Part shown: piece after piece, positions 51,376 through 60,194 of the stretch
Layout of the letters: every line of letters begins with the position of its first letter
Numbering within the stretch: position 1 is the stretch's first letter
NCBI GenBank assembly: GCA_040905445.1
Contig: JBBDRN010000013.1
Coordinates: 1-64,000 of the forward strand
Length of the DNA stretch: 64,000 nt
DNA from: SKPT01 sp040905445
GTDB lineage: Bacteria; Planctomycetota; Phycisphaerae; Phycisphaerales; Phycisphaeraceae
Direction: 5' to 3'
Notes under the pieces: generated by a model
Databases searched by the model: none
What the model saw: only the letters and a program-made list of their open reading frames with translations
Told to the model about the DNA's origin: nothing
Program-made: the position numbers and the translations under genes

Positions 51376-52185
51376 TTACGCCGGCTGCCTCGCCGGCTCG
51401 CCGGCGTTGTACACAAGCGGAAACGCGTCGCCCTCGAGCGGCTGCCCGTCGGCGACCTCGATGTAAGGCTTCATCAGGTGGTTGCCCGCCGCGGTATAAC
51501 GCGTGCGCTCGTTCATATAGTGGATCGCGATCGCCCGCCGCGGCCGACCCGATCGGTTGCCGTGCGACCCGTGCCACGTCAGCGCGTGGTGGAAGTGCAC
51601 GCATCCCGACTCGACGGGGCAGAGCGAGCGCTTGACGTCGTGGCCATGGAACGACGTCGGCGTCGCGTCAAAGGTGCGGATCTCGCGCAGCTCGTCCATG
51701 TGATTGCCCCACTGGTGCGAGCCGGGCACCATCGACATGCAGCCGTTCTCCTCGTCGACGTCGTCGAGCGCGACCCAGGCGGTGATCTGCGCGTCCTTGG
51801 GCTCGAGCACGGGCCAGAGCGGCGAGTCCTGGTGCCACGGGTTGACGCCGCCCGTGCCCGCCGGCTTGTACTGGATCTGGTCGTGCCAGATGCGGAGCTG
51901 CTTGGCCTGGATGAGCGTCGCCGCGGCGTCGATCAGGTCCGGATGAAACGCGAGGCGGCGGAACGCGTCGCTGGCCTGCCAGATGTTGACGATCTGCCAG
52001 ACCGGGGCGGCGGCGTCGCCGGCCAGGTTCTGGATCGACACCGGCTGCGGCCCGGAGCCGGGCTCCTCGCTCGTGATGCGATCCATCTCGGCGCGGAGCT
52101 CGTCGACCTCGGCCTCGGTGAGCAACGGCCAACCGAGCGTAAAACCGTCACGCTGGAACTTTTCAAGCTGGGGCTGATCGAGCAT
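51376..52185 (-). CDS. Phytanoyl-CoA dioxygenase (PhyH) family protein
   Basis: The 269-residue Fe(II)/2-oxoglutarate oxygenase has the metal triad HxD at His118 and Asp120 (NPWHQDSPLWPV) and a distal His in ALTWHGSHGNRSGRPRRA, where the following Arg would bind 2-oxoglutarate. The opening LEKFQRDGFTLGWPLLTEAEVDELRAEMDRI is typical. Substrates in this family vary widely (lipids, small metabolites, antibiotics). It lies 61 bases upstream of the PEP-CTERM gene on the same strand and may share its message. Confidence 0.88.
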   Translation of the reverse strand: MLDQPQLEKFQRDGFTLGWPLLTEAEVDELRAEMDRITSEEPGSGPQPVSIQNLAGDAAAPVWQIVNIWQASDAFRRLAFHPDLIDAAATLIQAKQLRIWHDQIQYKPAGTGGVNPWHQDSPLWPVLEPKDAQITAWVALDDVDEENGCMSMVPGSHQWGNHMDELREIRTFDATPTSFHGHDVKRSLCPVESGCVHFHHALTWHGSHGNRSGRPRRAIAIHYMNERTRYTAAGNHLMKPYIEVADGQPLEGDAFPLVYNAGEPARQPA

Positions 52186-52204
52186 GCCGGGCGAATCTCC
52201 TGGA

Positions 52205-52302
52205 TGGTGCGTGTCTCCCCCGCCACCTCGCCACACCCCCGCCACCCCGCCACTCCCCGCCACTCCCCGCCACTCCCCGCCGTGGGGGCGGGGTGGCGGG
52301 AC
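52205..52302. repeat. CACTCCCCGC tandem repeat
   Basis: Three exact CACTCCCCGC units and several CCACCCCGC variants lie between the GH172-like gene and the PhyH gene, both on the minus strand. The end can fold back on itself (CCCCGCC against GGCGGGG). Confidence 0.75.
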
Positions 52303-52371
52303 CATTGTACCGTGGACCGCGCGCCCGCCCAAGCGGTAATACCGGCCGGGCCGCCTGTCCCCGACGGCGGC

Positions 52372-53499
52372 TCAGCAGATCTCGAGGGCATCGCGCGTCG
52401 GCAGCGATGGGAAGGGGGCCGTCGGCAGGCGCTGGTACCAGTAGGCGACCGACGCGATGTCGTCCTGCAGCGGCAGGAACCGCCCCCCCGTGCGCCAGCC
52501 CAGGGCCTGGAGGGTGACGGCGATCTCCTGCTCGAAGCGGATCGGGTCCGGGATGTGCCAGCGGTAGAGGCCGAAGCGCTGCTGCGAGCGGTACACACCG
52601 TCGGGCTTGATGACCTGGGGCATCCCGGCGTAGGCGGTGTTGAAGGGCTGATATTCGCGCGTCGCGCGGTTTTCGAAGTTGTATGAGCCGCAGAAGTAGT
52701 CTTCGGTGCCGGTGGTGCAGATGGTGGGGAAGGCGCTGCCGCCGCGTTCGGCGACGTCCTCGCCCGCGGGCCAGTCGCCGTCGAAGTAGAACTTGACCTC
52801 GCCTTCGCCCCACCAGCCGTTGTTGTGGACGCCCCAGGCGAGGTAGGTGCCGACGTACTGCCCGCGGCCGCGCACGCCGTCGAGGATGGTGTAGACGTCC
52901 TTGTAAGGCAGCGGATTGACGCGGCGGAACTGGGCGTGGAAGTACGCGGCGTCCTCAGGCACGTCGTTGAGGGCGTAGTTGACCTGGTAGAAGAGGCGCA
53001 TCGGCTCGTCGCCAACGTTCTCGACGGTGATGCGGCAGCGCTGGCGAAAGGGCATGGGCCAGTAGCAGTTGAACGCGCTGCCTGGGTTGACGCAGACGGC
53101 GGCGGAGTTGACGGGCTGGAAGTCGTCGCGATGGCCCCAGGCGTAGGCGAAGAAGTCGCCGAGCGGGCACTCGACGCTGGGCTGCTCCTGACCGTCCCAG
53201 TGGATGCGCAGGATGCTGAAGCGCCACGGGCCGGTGGGCGTCATCCAGATGTGCTGGATGGCGCCGGGGCCCTGAATGTCGGCGAGGTTGAAGGTTTGGC
53301 CGGGATCGATGGCGACGGCGGGGGCGACCTTCCAGCCGCGGCCGAGCTTGCGGGCCGGGCCCTGGTGCGGATCCGGGCGCGCCATGCCGCCCTTGCCCTT
53401 TTCGCCGGTGGGGTTCTCGGCGGAGATGGAGCGCGTGCGGGCGGTGCTCAAGCGATGGACGTTGGCGAGGTTGACGTGCAGGCCATCGAAGTCGGGCAT
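52372..53499 (-). CDS. DUF2961 (GH172-like) family protein
   Basis: The 375-residue protein matches DUF2961, now classed in part as glycoside hydrolase family 172, with characterised members acting on fructofuranosyl or arabinofuranosyl linkages. Segments such as GPGAIQHIWMT, WDGQEQPSVECPLGDFFAYAWG, NCYWPMPFRQRCRITVEN, YFDGDWP, TICTTGTEDYFCGSYNF and the final FEQEIAVTLQALGW are typical. No signal peptide is seen, so it may act in the cytoplasm. Its place beside PEP-CTERM and sulfotransferase genes supports a glycan-related locus. Confidence 0.88.
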   Translation of the reverse strand: MPDFDGLHVNLANVHRLSTARTRSISAENPTGEKGKGGMARPDPHQGPARKLGRGWKVAPAVAIDPGQTFNLADIQGPGAIQHIWMTPTGPWRFSILRIHWDGQEQPSVECPLGDFFAYAWGHRDDFQPVNSAAVCVNPGSAFNCYWPMPFRQRCRITVENVGDEPMRLFYQVNYALNDVPEDAAYFHAQFRRVNPLPYKDVYTILDGVRGRGQYVGTYLAWGVHNNGWWGEGEVKFYFDGDWPAGEDVAERGGSAFPTICTTGTEDYFCGSYNFENRATREYQPFNTAYAGMPQVIKPDGVYRSQQRFGLYRWHIPDPIRFEQEIAVTLQALGWRTGGRFLPLQDDIASVAYWYQRLPTAPFPSLPTRDALEIC

Positions 53500-53565
53500 C
53501 GTGCATTCTCCGCGGGTGCTTCGCGGGCATGATAATCGCCATGCGGTGCGTGCGAGGGCACGGGG

Positions 53566-53716
53566 AACCACGAAGGCGCGAAGAAAGGGAAGCCGTGAGC
53601 GCAGGCGGTGAGATGGCGAGGCGAAACGAAAGGAAGTCCACGGATTGCATCCGTGGGCTTTGGCCGCGACCTGCAAGTCCCGCCTCCCCTTTGCGCCCTT
53701 TTCGCGCTTCGTGGCG
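53566..53716. repeat. CGCGAAG-unit inverted repeat, second locus
   Basis: The left arm ACCACGAAGGCGCGAAGAAA and the right arm CGCCCTTTTCGCGCTTCGTG are inverted copies about 110 bases apart. They enclose the CCACGG hairpin at 53637. The plan matches 30871-30977. Confidence 0.8.
53637..53667. repeat. CCACGG hairpin repeat, copy 2
   Basis: CCACGG/CCGTGG around ATTGCAT, followed by GGCTTTGGC. Near copy of 16919-16951. Confidence 0.5.
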
Positions 53717-53718
53717 GC

Positions 53719-54366
53719 TTATGCCTGCCGCGGCTCGTTGACGATCGGGCGCACGAGCTCGACGGTGCGGGCGAGTCGGTCGGCGGCGCTTCGCGGCGGG
53801 GCCGTGCCCGGCGGCATGTAGGGCACGTTGACGTGCGCTTCCCACGGGTCGAGATCGCCGACCCAGTTGACGCCCAGCCGGCCGAACCAGCCGATGACGC
53901 GGCGGTTGTCCGGCGCGACCCAGGCGTGAACGCGGCGCAGGCTGACCGCCTCGGCGCGGGCGAGCAGGATCGCCAGCAGCGTGGTGCCGAGGCCTCGATG
54001 CTGCCAGGCGTCGATGACCGCCAGGGCGATCTCGCCCAGCGCCGGGTCGTTCTCCTCGCGGATCATGCGCCCCAGCCCCAGGCCGGGCATGGCGGGATCA
54101 TCGACGTCGAGCGCAGCCCAGGCGACATGGTTGGTCTGGTCGGGATGGGTGAAGCGTTCGACCTGCTCGTCGCTGAGTTCGTCGATGCTGCCGAGGAAGC
54201 GGAACCGGCGCGACGCGGCGGAGAGCGCGGCAACGCCGGCGCGCAGGCGCGGCGCGTCGGCCGGCACGACGGGTGTATAGAACACCCGGCTGCCGGTGGA
54301 CTCCGGCAGGACGAAGCCCCGCCGACCATCGATCGTTCTGGTCTCGATCGCCGGGCTCATGATCAT
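53719..54366 (-). CDS. GNAT-family acetyltransferase
   Basis: The 215-residue protein is a Gcn5-related acyltransferase: VVPADAPRLRAGVAALSAASRRFRFLGSIDEL in the substrate part, ALGEIALAVIDAWQHRGLGTTLLAILLARA containing the acetyl-CoA loop QHRGLGT, and VHAWVAPDNRRVIGWFGRLG near the end. The acceptor is unknown. The start at 54366 has AGGGT about nine bases upstream; the next Met two codons later is equally possible. Confidence 0.85.
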   Translation of the reverse strand: MIMSPAIETRTIDGRRGFVLPESTGSRVFYTPVVPADAPRLRAGVAALSAASRRFRFLGSIDELSDEQVERFTHPDQTNHVAWAALDVDDPAMPGLGLGRMIREENDPALGEIALAVIDAWQHRGLGTTLLAILLARAEAVSLRRVHAWVAPDNRRVIGWFGRLGVNWVGDLDPWEAHVNVPYMPPGTAPPRSAADRLARTVELVRPIVNEPRQA

Positions 54367-54491
54367 AAAAACGGCACCCTGCGGCGTTGCATTCAAGGAT
54401 ACCCCGCCCCGGGCGCAAAGCCACCCCCATGGCCGCCGCACGCTCATCATAAGCCCTTCAGGCTGCACATTCAGCCCGCGCCGCGTGGCCG

Positions 54492-55652
54492 CTACACGTG
54501 GTCCAGGCGGCCCAGCGCCAGCGGCAGGGGGCACCAGGCCTCGAGCGCGGCCGCGTCCGCGGGCAGGGTCACCACCTCGCGCGGGCGCAGCGGGCCGAAC
54601 AAGAGCCGCGTCGCCGTCGCCGCATCCAGCGTCATCGCTGGACGAGCGCGGGTCGGCTCGCAGGCGGGCCCCTCGCCGGTCACCGCCAGGCGCAGCGCGC
54701 CCGCGTCCTCGATCGCCAGCACCACCTCGCCGGCCATCAGCGGCTGGGTCGCGTGGGCGGCGTGCATCAGCGCCTCGATCACGACCGGCCAGTTGAAGAC
54801 CTGCCAATTGCCCGAGTCGGCCACGCGGACGCGCTCCGCCAGGCTCGCCAGGCGGCGCGTCACGGCCGCGTCGCTGCCCGCGGGCATGCTCACCGCCAGC
54901 GGGCCATGCTCCATCACCGCCCTGGCCACGACCGCCGGCGCGTCGTCCGGGTGAGCGACGACGAGTTCCGCGGCATCGCGATCCTGCACGTTGATGGCGA
55001 TGTATCCGAGCACGCGACCGCCCGCGTCGCGGGCCGCCAGCGGGTGCATGCGCCAGTGGCGCAGAAAGTCGCGCATCGACCCGAGCGGGCGATGCGCGCG
55101 GATGCGCTGGCGATCGTAAAGCTCACCGAGCGTCGCGAGCTGCGCTGGGTCGTCGCCGACCGGGTCGAGCTCGATCGACTCGTAGCCGGCGGGCGGGTCG
55201 TGGCGCACGTTGGCGGGCTGGACGTGGTAGCTCGCGTGGCAGCCGGCGCGTTCCCATCCCCAGTAGCGGTAGCGCTGCCGCTGCCCGCCGAGGTAGGAGA
55301 GCGGATAGCCCGCCTCGCGGATGTGGGCGAGCAGATGATCCATGATGCGGCGCATCAGGCCCTGGCGGCGGTGGCGCGGATCGACCGCCACGCCGCCGAC
55401 GCCCGCAACGCGCAGCGTGCGCGCGCCGACGCGCCAGTCAATGGGGAACACGCCGGCGCCGGCGGCGAGGGTGTTGCCCTGGCGGATGATGTAGTTGCAG
55501 CCCGCGAGCTCCGGCGTGGGTTTATAGCGGCCGGCGAGAAAGTGGGTGAAGCCGTCGCTGGCGCCGAAGCCGAACGCGTCGTTGATGAGGTCGATGAACG
55601 CCTCGAACTCGCCGGGCTGGAGCTGGTCGACCGGTTCACGGATCTCGGTCAT
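54492..55652 (-). CDS. Eis-like GNAT acetyltransferase
   Basis: The 386-residue protein has the Eis-type arrangement of two GNAT-like halves and a C-terminal SCP2-like domain. The N-terminal half carries the acetyl-CoA loop VGGVAVDPRHRRQGLMRRIMDHLL near residue 90, followed by YPLSYLGGQRQRYRYWGWERAG. The C-terminal MTLDAATATRLLFGPLRP resembles the SCP2-like segment. It starts six bases after the dnaA stop and is probably co-transcribed. The substrate is unknown; characterised Eis enzymes acetylate amines. Confidence 0.85.
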   Translation of the reverse strand: MTEIREPVDQLQPGEFEAFIDLINDAFGFGASDGFTHFLAGRYKPTPELAGCNYIIRQGNTLAAGAGVFPIDWRVGARTLRVAGVGGVAVDPRHRRQGLMRRIMDHLLAHIREAGYPLSYLGGQRQRYRYWGWERAGCHASYHVQPANVRHDPPAGYESIELDPVGDDPAQLATLGELYDRQRIRAHRPLGSMRDFLRHWRMHPLAARDAGGRVLGYIAINVQDRDAAELVVAHPDDAPAVVARAVMEHGPLAVSMPAGSDAAVTRRLASLAERVRVADSGNWQVFNWPVVIEALMHAAHATQPLMAGEVVLAIEDAGALRLAVTGEGPACEPTRARPAMTLDAATATRLLFGPLRPREVVTLPADAAALEAWCPLPLALGRLDHV

Positions 55653-55658
55653 GGCCGC

Positions 55659-57107
55659 TCACTCCGTCTCGCGGCGCTTGCCTGACTGGATCTGCTCGTC
55701 CATCTGCGTGAGTTGCCTGGCGAAGTCGCCGTCGGCGGCGCAGCGGTCCTGGACGGTGCGGATCGAGTGCATGACGGTGGTGTGGTCGCGGCCGCCAAAG
55801 TACCCGCCGATCTCCTCGAGGCTGAAGCGGGTGCGCTGGCGGGCGAGGTACATGCAGACCTGCCGCGGCTCGGTGACGGACTTGTGCCGGCGGCGCGACT
55901 GCAGGTCGCTCAGTCGCACGTTGTAAAAGGCGGTGACGGTGTCGATGATCTGCTGGAGGGTGATCTGGCTGTTGCGCGCTTCCGAGGCCGGCTGCTCGCC
56001 CAGCGCTTCCTGGGCCAGCGCCAGGTCGATCGACTTGCTCAGCACGGCGGCGTGGGCCTGGACGGTGGTCATCGCGCCTTCGAGCTCGCGGGCGTTGGAG
56101 TCGATGCGCGTGGCGATGTAGCCGATCACGTCGTCGGGCAGCTCGATGCCGCGGAGGCGCGCCTTGGCGCGGAGGATGGCGACGCGCGTCTCGTAGTGGG
56201 GGCGCGTGACGTTGGCGACGAGGCCCCACTGGAAGCGCGAGAGCAGCCGCTCCTCGAGGTGGGGGATCTCGGTCGGGGCGGCGTCGGAGCTGAGCACGAT
56301 CTGCCGGTTGGACTGGTAGAGCTCGTTGAAGGTGTGGAAGAACTCTTCCTGCGAGCGCTCGCGGTTGCCGAGGAAGTGGATGTCGTCGATGACGAGGATG
56401 TTGACGTGGCGGTAGCGGTGGCGGAACTCGTTCATCTGCCCGCTCTGGACGCACTCGATGAACTGGTTCATGAATGAGTCGCACGAGACGTAGAGGATCT
56501 CGATGTCGGGCTGATGCTCCATGAGGCGCTGGCAGATGGCCTGCAGGAGGTGCGTCTTGCCGAGGCCGACGCCGCCGTGGATGAACAGCGGGTTGTAGGC
56601 GGAGCCCGGCTGGTTGGCGACGGCGACGCTGGCGGCGTAGGCGAGCTGGTTGTTGGGCCCCGAGATGAAGTTGTCGAAGCTGTAGTCGGGGCTGAGGACG
56701 ATCTGGTCGCGATCGAGGTCGGTGACGGCTCGCGAGCGCGGGCCCCCGCCGCCGGCCACCGCGCCCCGCAGCCCGGGCAGCGCCCTGCCATCGGAGTGCC
56801 GATCGGCGCCCGTGCCTGCCGCCGCGTCGCCGCGGGTCGCGGCGGGGCCCTCGCCCGTGGCGGTGTCGTCGACAAAGTGCACGGCCACGAGGTTGCCGGT
56901 GACGGCCTGCGCGGCCTCGGTGAACTGGTCGCGGCACTGGCCCTGGAGGTATTTCTGCTGCACGCGGTTGGCGGTGCGCACCTGCATCAGCCCCGAGTCG
57001 AACTCGACGGGTTCGAGCTGCTCGAACCACTGGCGGCAGATCGGCGCGTGCCGGCGGCGCAGGTAGTCCATCATGTCGCGCCACAGCGCAGGGTCCAGCT
57101 TCGACAT
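55659..57107 (-). CDS. dnaA: Chromosomal replication initiator DnaA
   Basis: DnaA melts the replication origin. The 482-residue protein has domain I (DPALWRDMMDYLRRRH ... WFEQLEP), a Gly/Ala-rich linker, the AAA+ core (YSFDNFISGPNNQLAYAASVAVA, Walker A GGVGLGKTH, Walker B VIDDIHFLGNRERSQEEFFHTFN), and domain IV with FSLEEIGGYFGGRDHTTVMHSI. The start at 57107 (MSKLDPALW) is preferred over an upstream in-frame ATG whose extra residues are low complexity. dnaN, gyrB and recF are not adjacent. A spacer with two DnaA-box-like 9-mers lies 5 kb away. Confidence 0.97.
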   Translation of the reverse strand: MSKLDPALWRDMMDYLRRRHAPICRQWFEQLEPVEFDSGLMQVRTANRVQQKYLQGQCRDQFTEAAQAVTGNLVAVHFVDDTATGEGPAATRGDAAAGTGADRHSDGRALPGLRGAVAGGGGPRSRAVTDLDRDQIVLSPDYSFDNFISGPNNQLAYAASVAVANQPGSAYNPLFIHGGVGLGKTHLLQAICQRLMEHQPDIEILYVSCDSFMNQFIECVQSGQMNEFRHRYRHVNILVIDDIHFLGNRERSQEEFFHTFNELYQSNRQIVLSSDAAPTEIPHLEERLLSRFQWGLVANVTRPHYETRVAILRAKARLRGIELPDDVIGYIATRIDSNARELEGAMTTVQAHAAVLSKSIDLALAQEALGEQPASEARNSQITLQQIIDTVTAFYNVRLSDLQSRRRHKSVTEPRQVCMYLARQRTRFSLEEIGGYFGGRDHTTVMHSIRTVQDRCAADGDFARQLTQMDEQIQSGKRRETE

Positions 57108-57328
57108 GGCCGTTGAGATCGCCTGAGAGTTCCCGACCCGATTCGCCGGCAAGGCCGGCCCGCCTCCACACCATCCCCCGCATCCCCGGCCCCCGTCCCG
57201 CGAGCGCCTCGGCCCGAGCGCGCCGTCAAACGCCAAAGCTAGGGACCGGCCGGGGCGGTGTCAACGCTCCGTTTTTCCTGATATCGTTTCAGTCCCGCGC
57301 ATCTCCTGTCGCGACGTGGAGCAAGCGT

Positions 57329-58531
57329 ATGGCCGAGCCGAGCTTGGCGATTTTTGACGACGGCGGCGGACACTGGGGTCCGTTGATCGACACGCGCGCG
57401 ATCTTCGACCTGCGCACAGGCGCGGCCACGACGATCGAGCGCATCGAGCGCTGCCTCGGCCAACCCGCGGCCGCGCTCTACGTCCCGCGCTCGCGCGAGG
57501 CGCTCGTGCGCGAGCAGCATGACGGCTGCGCGGTCAACCACGCCGCCAGCCCAGGCCCGTGGCGGCTCGTCAGCGGCCGCTGGCCGGGCCATGGCGAGGC
57601 GGAGCGCGTCGCCGCACTCGCGCCCGGCCAGGCCCTGGTGCAGGCGGATGGGCAGCTTGTGGCCGCGTGTGTCGACGCGGACCGCGTGGCCGACGTACTC
57701 GACACCGCCGGGCGCGGCCTCGAGTTGCAGCGCGTCGACGCGCCCCTGCTCATCGAGCGCCCCTGGCACGTGCTGGACCGCCTCGAAGCCCTGCTCATCG
57801 GCGATCTCGCGGCCACGGACGTGCCTCGGCTCGACCCGGCCCGCTTCCCGATCGTGAGCGTGCACGGCGAGCATCCGGTGCACATCCACCCCAGTGTTGA
57901 GATCGTCGGCCCGATCGCGATCGACGTCCGCGCCGGCCGCGTCGTGATCGACCGCGACGCGCTCGTGCACCCCTTTGCCGCGCTGCAGGGGCCCTGCTAC
58001 GTCGGCCCCGGGTCGGAGCTCGGCGCCCATGCCACGCTGCGTCGGCTCACGGCCCTGGGCCCGCGCTGCCGCGTCGCCGGCGAGTTGGCCGTCACGATCA
58101 TCCAGGGCCACACCAACAAGGCCCACAGCGGGTACCTCGGCTCGGCGATCGTCGGCTCGTGGTGCAACCTCGGTGCCGGCACGGAAGTCTCCAATCTCAA
58201 GAACACGCTCGGCGAGGTGCGCGTGCAGCTCGATCCCGACATGGCCGCCGAGCCGACGGGCCGCACGCGCCAAGGGCCGATCCTCGGCGACTACGTCCGC
58301 ACCGCCATCGGCACGCGCCTCATGACCGGGTCCGTCGTCGGCACTGGCTGCATGATCGCCGTCTCCAGCTACGCCCCCAAGCTCGCGCCGCATTTCGGCT
58401 TCTACACCGACGCCGGCCGCGCCGAGCACGACCTCGACGCGTTCTTCGTCACCGCCGAGCGCATGCGCAAGCGACCTCTCACCGACGCGGAGCGCGCCGC
58501 GCTGCAACGGTTGCACGGCAAAACCGCATGA
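57329..58531 (+). CDS. GlmU-like putative sugar nucleotidyltransferase (left-handed beta-helix)
   Basis: The 400-residue protein has an N-terminal degenerate nucleotidyltransferase-like part (LAIFDDGGGHWGPLIDTRAIFDLRTGAATTIERIER) and a C-terminal hexapeptide-repeat beta-helix (IHPSVEIVGPIAIDVRAGRVVI, VHPFAALQGPCYVGPGSEL, IIQGHTNKAHSGYLGSAIVGSWCNLGAGTEVSNLKN). This matches the GlmU-family proteins of Bacteroidetes and planctomycetes, whose substrate is undefined. The classical GlmU loop GxGTRM is absent. GGAGC lies eight bases before the start. Confidence 0.82.
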   Translation: MAEPSLAIFDDGGGHWGPLIDTRAIFDLRTGAATTIERIERCLGQPAAALYVPRSREALVREQHDGCAVNHAASPGPWRLVSGRWPGHGEAERVAALAPGQALVQADGQLVAACVDADRVADVLDTAGRGLELQRVDAPLLIERPWHVLDRLEALLIGDLAATDVPRLDPARFPIVSVHGEHPVHIHPSVEIVGPIAIDVRAGRVVIDRDALVHPFAALQGPCYVGPGSELGAHATLRRLTALGPRCRVAGELAVTIIQGHTNKAHSGYLGSAIVGSWCNLGAGTEVSNLKNTLGEVRVQLDPDMAAEPTGRTRQGPILGDYVRTAIGTRLMTGSVVGTGCMIAVSSYAPKLAPHFGFYTDAGRAEHDLDAFFVTAERMRKRPLTDAERAALQRLHGKTA

Positions 58532-58609
58532 CGCCCCCGTTAGCGGCCGCCCTCCGGGCGGCGCGGACGTCGGTCTGCGGGACGGCGCACGATGATGCGA
58601 AAGCGGCGG

Positions 58610-58698
58610 GTGGCACTGACAAGGGCGTCTTAGGCCTTGTCAGTGTTTGCCGTCGTTCGCACTGACAAGCTCCGCGGACTTCGCTTGTCAGTGCCACC
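58610..58698. repeat. GGTGCCAC palindromic element, two-hairpin copy 2
   Basis: Nearly identical to 20049-20139: stems CACTGACAAG/CTTGTCAGTG twice, joined by TGTTTGCCGTCGTTCG. Differences are confined to a few bases in the loops (TCTTAGGC for TCTTCGAC) and the outer arm. It lies between two convergent genes. Confidence 0.92.
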
Positions 58699-58727
58699 CT
58701 CTGTGGGGCGAAGCTGTAACCGGCCGA

Positions 58728-60053
58728 TCAGGGGGCGCCGGCGGTGTCGAGCTCCCGGCCGCGCAGCGCCTCGCCGTCGTCCTGCGGCGCGTAGAAGCGC
58801 GAGCCCTCCAGCCGTACGCGCCGGTTCGGCGCGCTCTTGGGCAGCATCGGCCCGACGAACATCGCCACCAGTCCCACGAGCACGTTGGCGATCGGCAGCG
58901 TCCATCGCGGCCAGTCCATGTAGATGACCAGGCTCGTGGCCAGCAGCAGGGCGATGCAGATCGGAATCAGCCCGCGCCACGCCAGGCCCATGAGTTGATC
59001 GAAGCGCAGCCGCGGCAGCGTCCAGCGAATCCACATCATCACGAACAGCAGCACGGTGACCTTGGCGATGAGGATGCCCGCCTTGGCGAGGACGACGAGG
59101 AAGCTCTCGGCAACGAGGGGGAACTCGCCGACGAAGGGGATCAGGTCCCACCCGCCCAGGAACATGATGCTGAAAAACGCACACGCCGTGATCATGTGCA
59201 TGTACTCGGCGAGGAAGAACAGCGCCCACTTCATCGACCCATACTCGGTGTGGAAGCCGCCGACCAGCTCCTGCTCCGCCTCGGCGAGGTCGAACGGCGC
59301 GCGGTTGGTCTCGGCGAGGATGGCGACGAAGAAGATGATCGCCAGCAGCGGGTGCAGGAACAGGCCCCAGGCGCCGGCCGCCCCCGCGCCGCCCTGGAGG
59401 TTGACCAGCAGGTCCGCGTCCGTGGCGGCGAAGGTCAGCACGACGATGAGCACGCACAGGCCCATCGGGATCTCGTAGCTGAGCATCTGCGCGGTCGCCC
59501 GCAGGCCGCCGAGGAACGAGTACTTGTTGTTGGAGGCGTAGCCCGCCAGCACGACGCCGTAGACCGCCAGCGACGAGACGGCGAGGATGTAGACGAGCGC
59601 GAGGTTGATCGGCGCGGCGGCGATGGTCACGACACCGGTGGGGATCTCCAGCCCGATGAAGGGAATTGTCAGCCCCGGAAAGATGTACGTCCCGCCCCAG
59701 GGCATGACGGCCCAGCCGATGATCGCGGGCACGACGACGATCGCCGGGGCGAGGATGAACAGCACGCGGTCGACGTGGGGCGGGGTGTAGTCTTCCTTGA
59801 GGAAGAGCTTGAGCCCGTCCGCGAGCGCCTGGCCGAGGCCCCAATGCTTCTTGGTCATGAACCAGCGCAGGCCGGGGATGCGGTTCCAGATGTCGTAGAG
59901 GCCGAACGAGAAGTTGGTGCGGTTGGGGCCGATGCGGTCCTGGGTCCACGCGGCGACCTTGCGCTCGAGGAAGATGAGGTAGGCGCAGGCGAGGAGGATC
60001 GCGTGGAGGATGATGGCGATGGTGACGATGCTGACGAAGAACTGTGGGCTCAT
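58728..60053 (-). CDS. nuoH: NADH-quinone oxidoreductase subunit H
   Basis: NuoH is the quinone-site membrane subunit of complex I. The 441-residue protein has eight or more helices and the conserved loops YLIFLERKVAAWTQDRIGPNRTNF, ADGLKLFLKEDYTPPHVDR, YEIPMGLC, AETNRAPFDLAEAEQELVGGFHTEYGSMKWALFFLAEY and RFDQLMGLAWRGLIPI. An insert of about 30 Gly/Ala-rich residues precedes FLHPLLAII. The neighbours are not nuo genes, so this gene stands apart from any nuo operon within the window. Confidence 0.95.
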   Translation of the reverse strand: MSPQFFVSIVTIAIILHAILLACAYLIFLERKVAAWTQDRIGPNRTNFSFGLYDIWNRIPGLRWFMTKKHWGLGQALADGLKLFLKEDYTPPHVDRVLFILAPAIVVVPAIIGWAVMPWGGTYIFPGLTIPFIGLEIPTGVVTIAAAPINLALVYILAVSSLAVYGVVLAGYASNNKYSFLGGLRATAQMLSYEIPMGLCVLIVVLTFAATDADLLVNLQGGAGAAGAWGLFLHPLLAIIFFVAILAETNRAPFDLAEAEQELVGGFHTEYGSMKWALFFLAEYMHMITACAFFSIMFLGGWDLIPFVGEFPLVAESFLVVLAKAGILIAKVTVLLFVMMWIRWTLPRLRFDQLMGLAWRGLIPICIALLLATSLVIYMDWPRWTLPIANVLVGLVAMFVGPMLPKSAPNRRVRLEGSRFYAPQDDGEALRGRELDTAGAP

Positions 60054-60194
60054 CGTGTGGTGGACCGGTGGCGGGTGCGTGGGGTGATCGGCTCAAACGC
60101 GTCGTGCAGCGGGCGGTTATAATCCGCCACCCCGCGTCGGGGCGTGCGCGGGGCCGAGCGCCGCGAAGCCCGCCGCTGCCGAGCCGTAGAGCGT

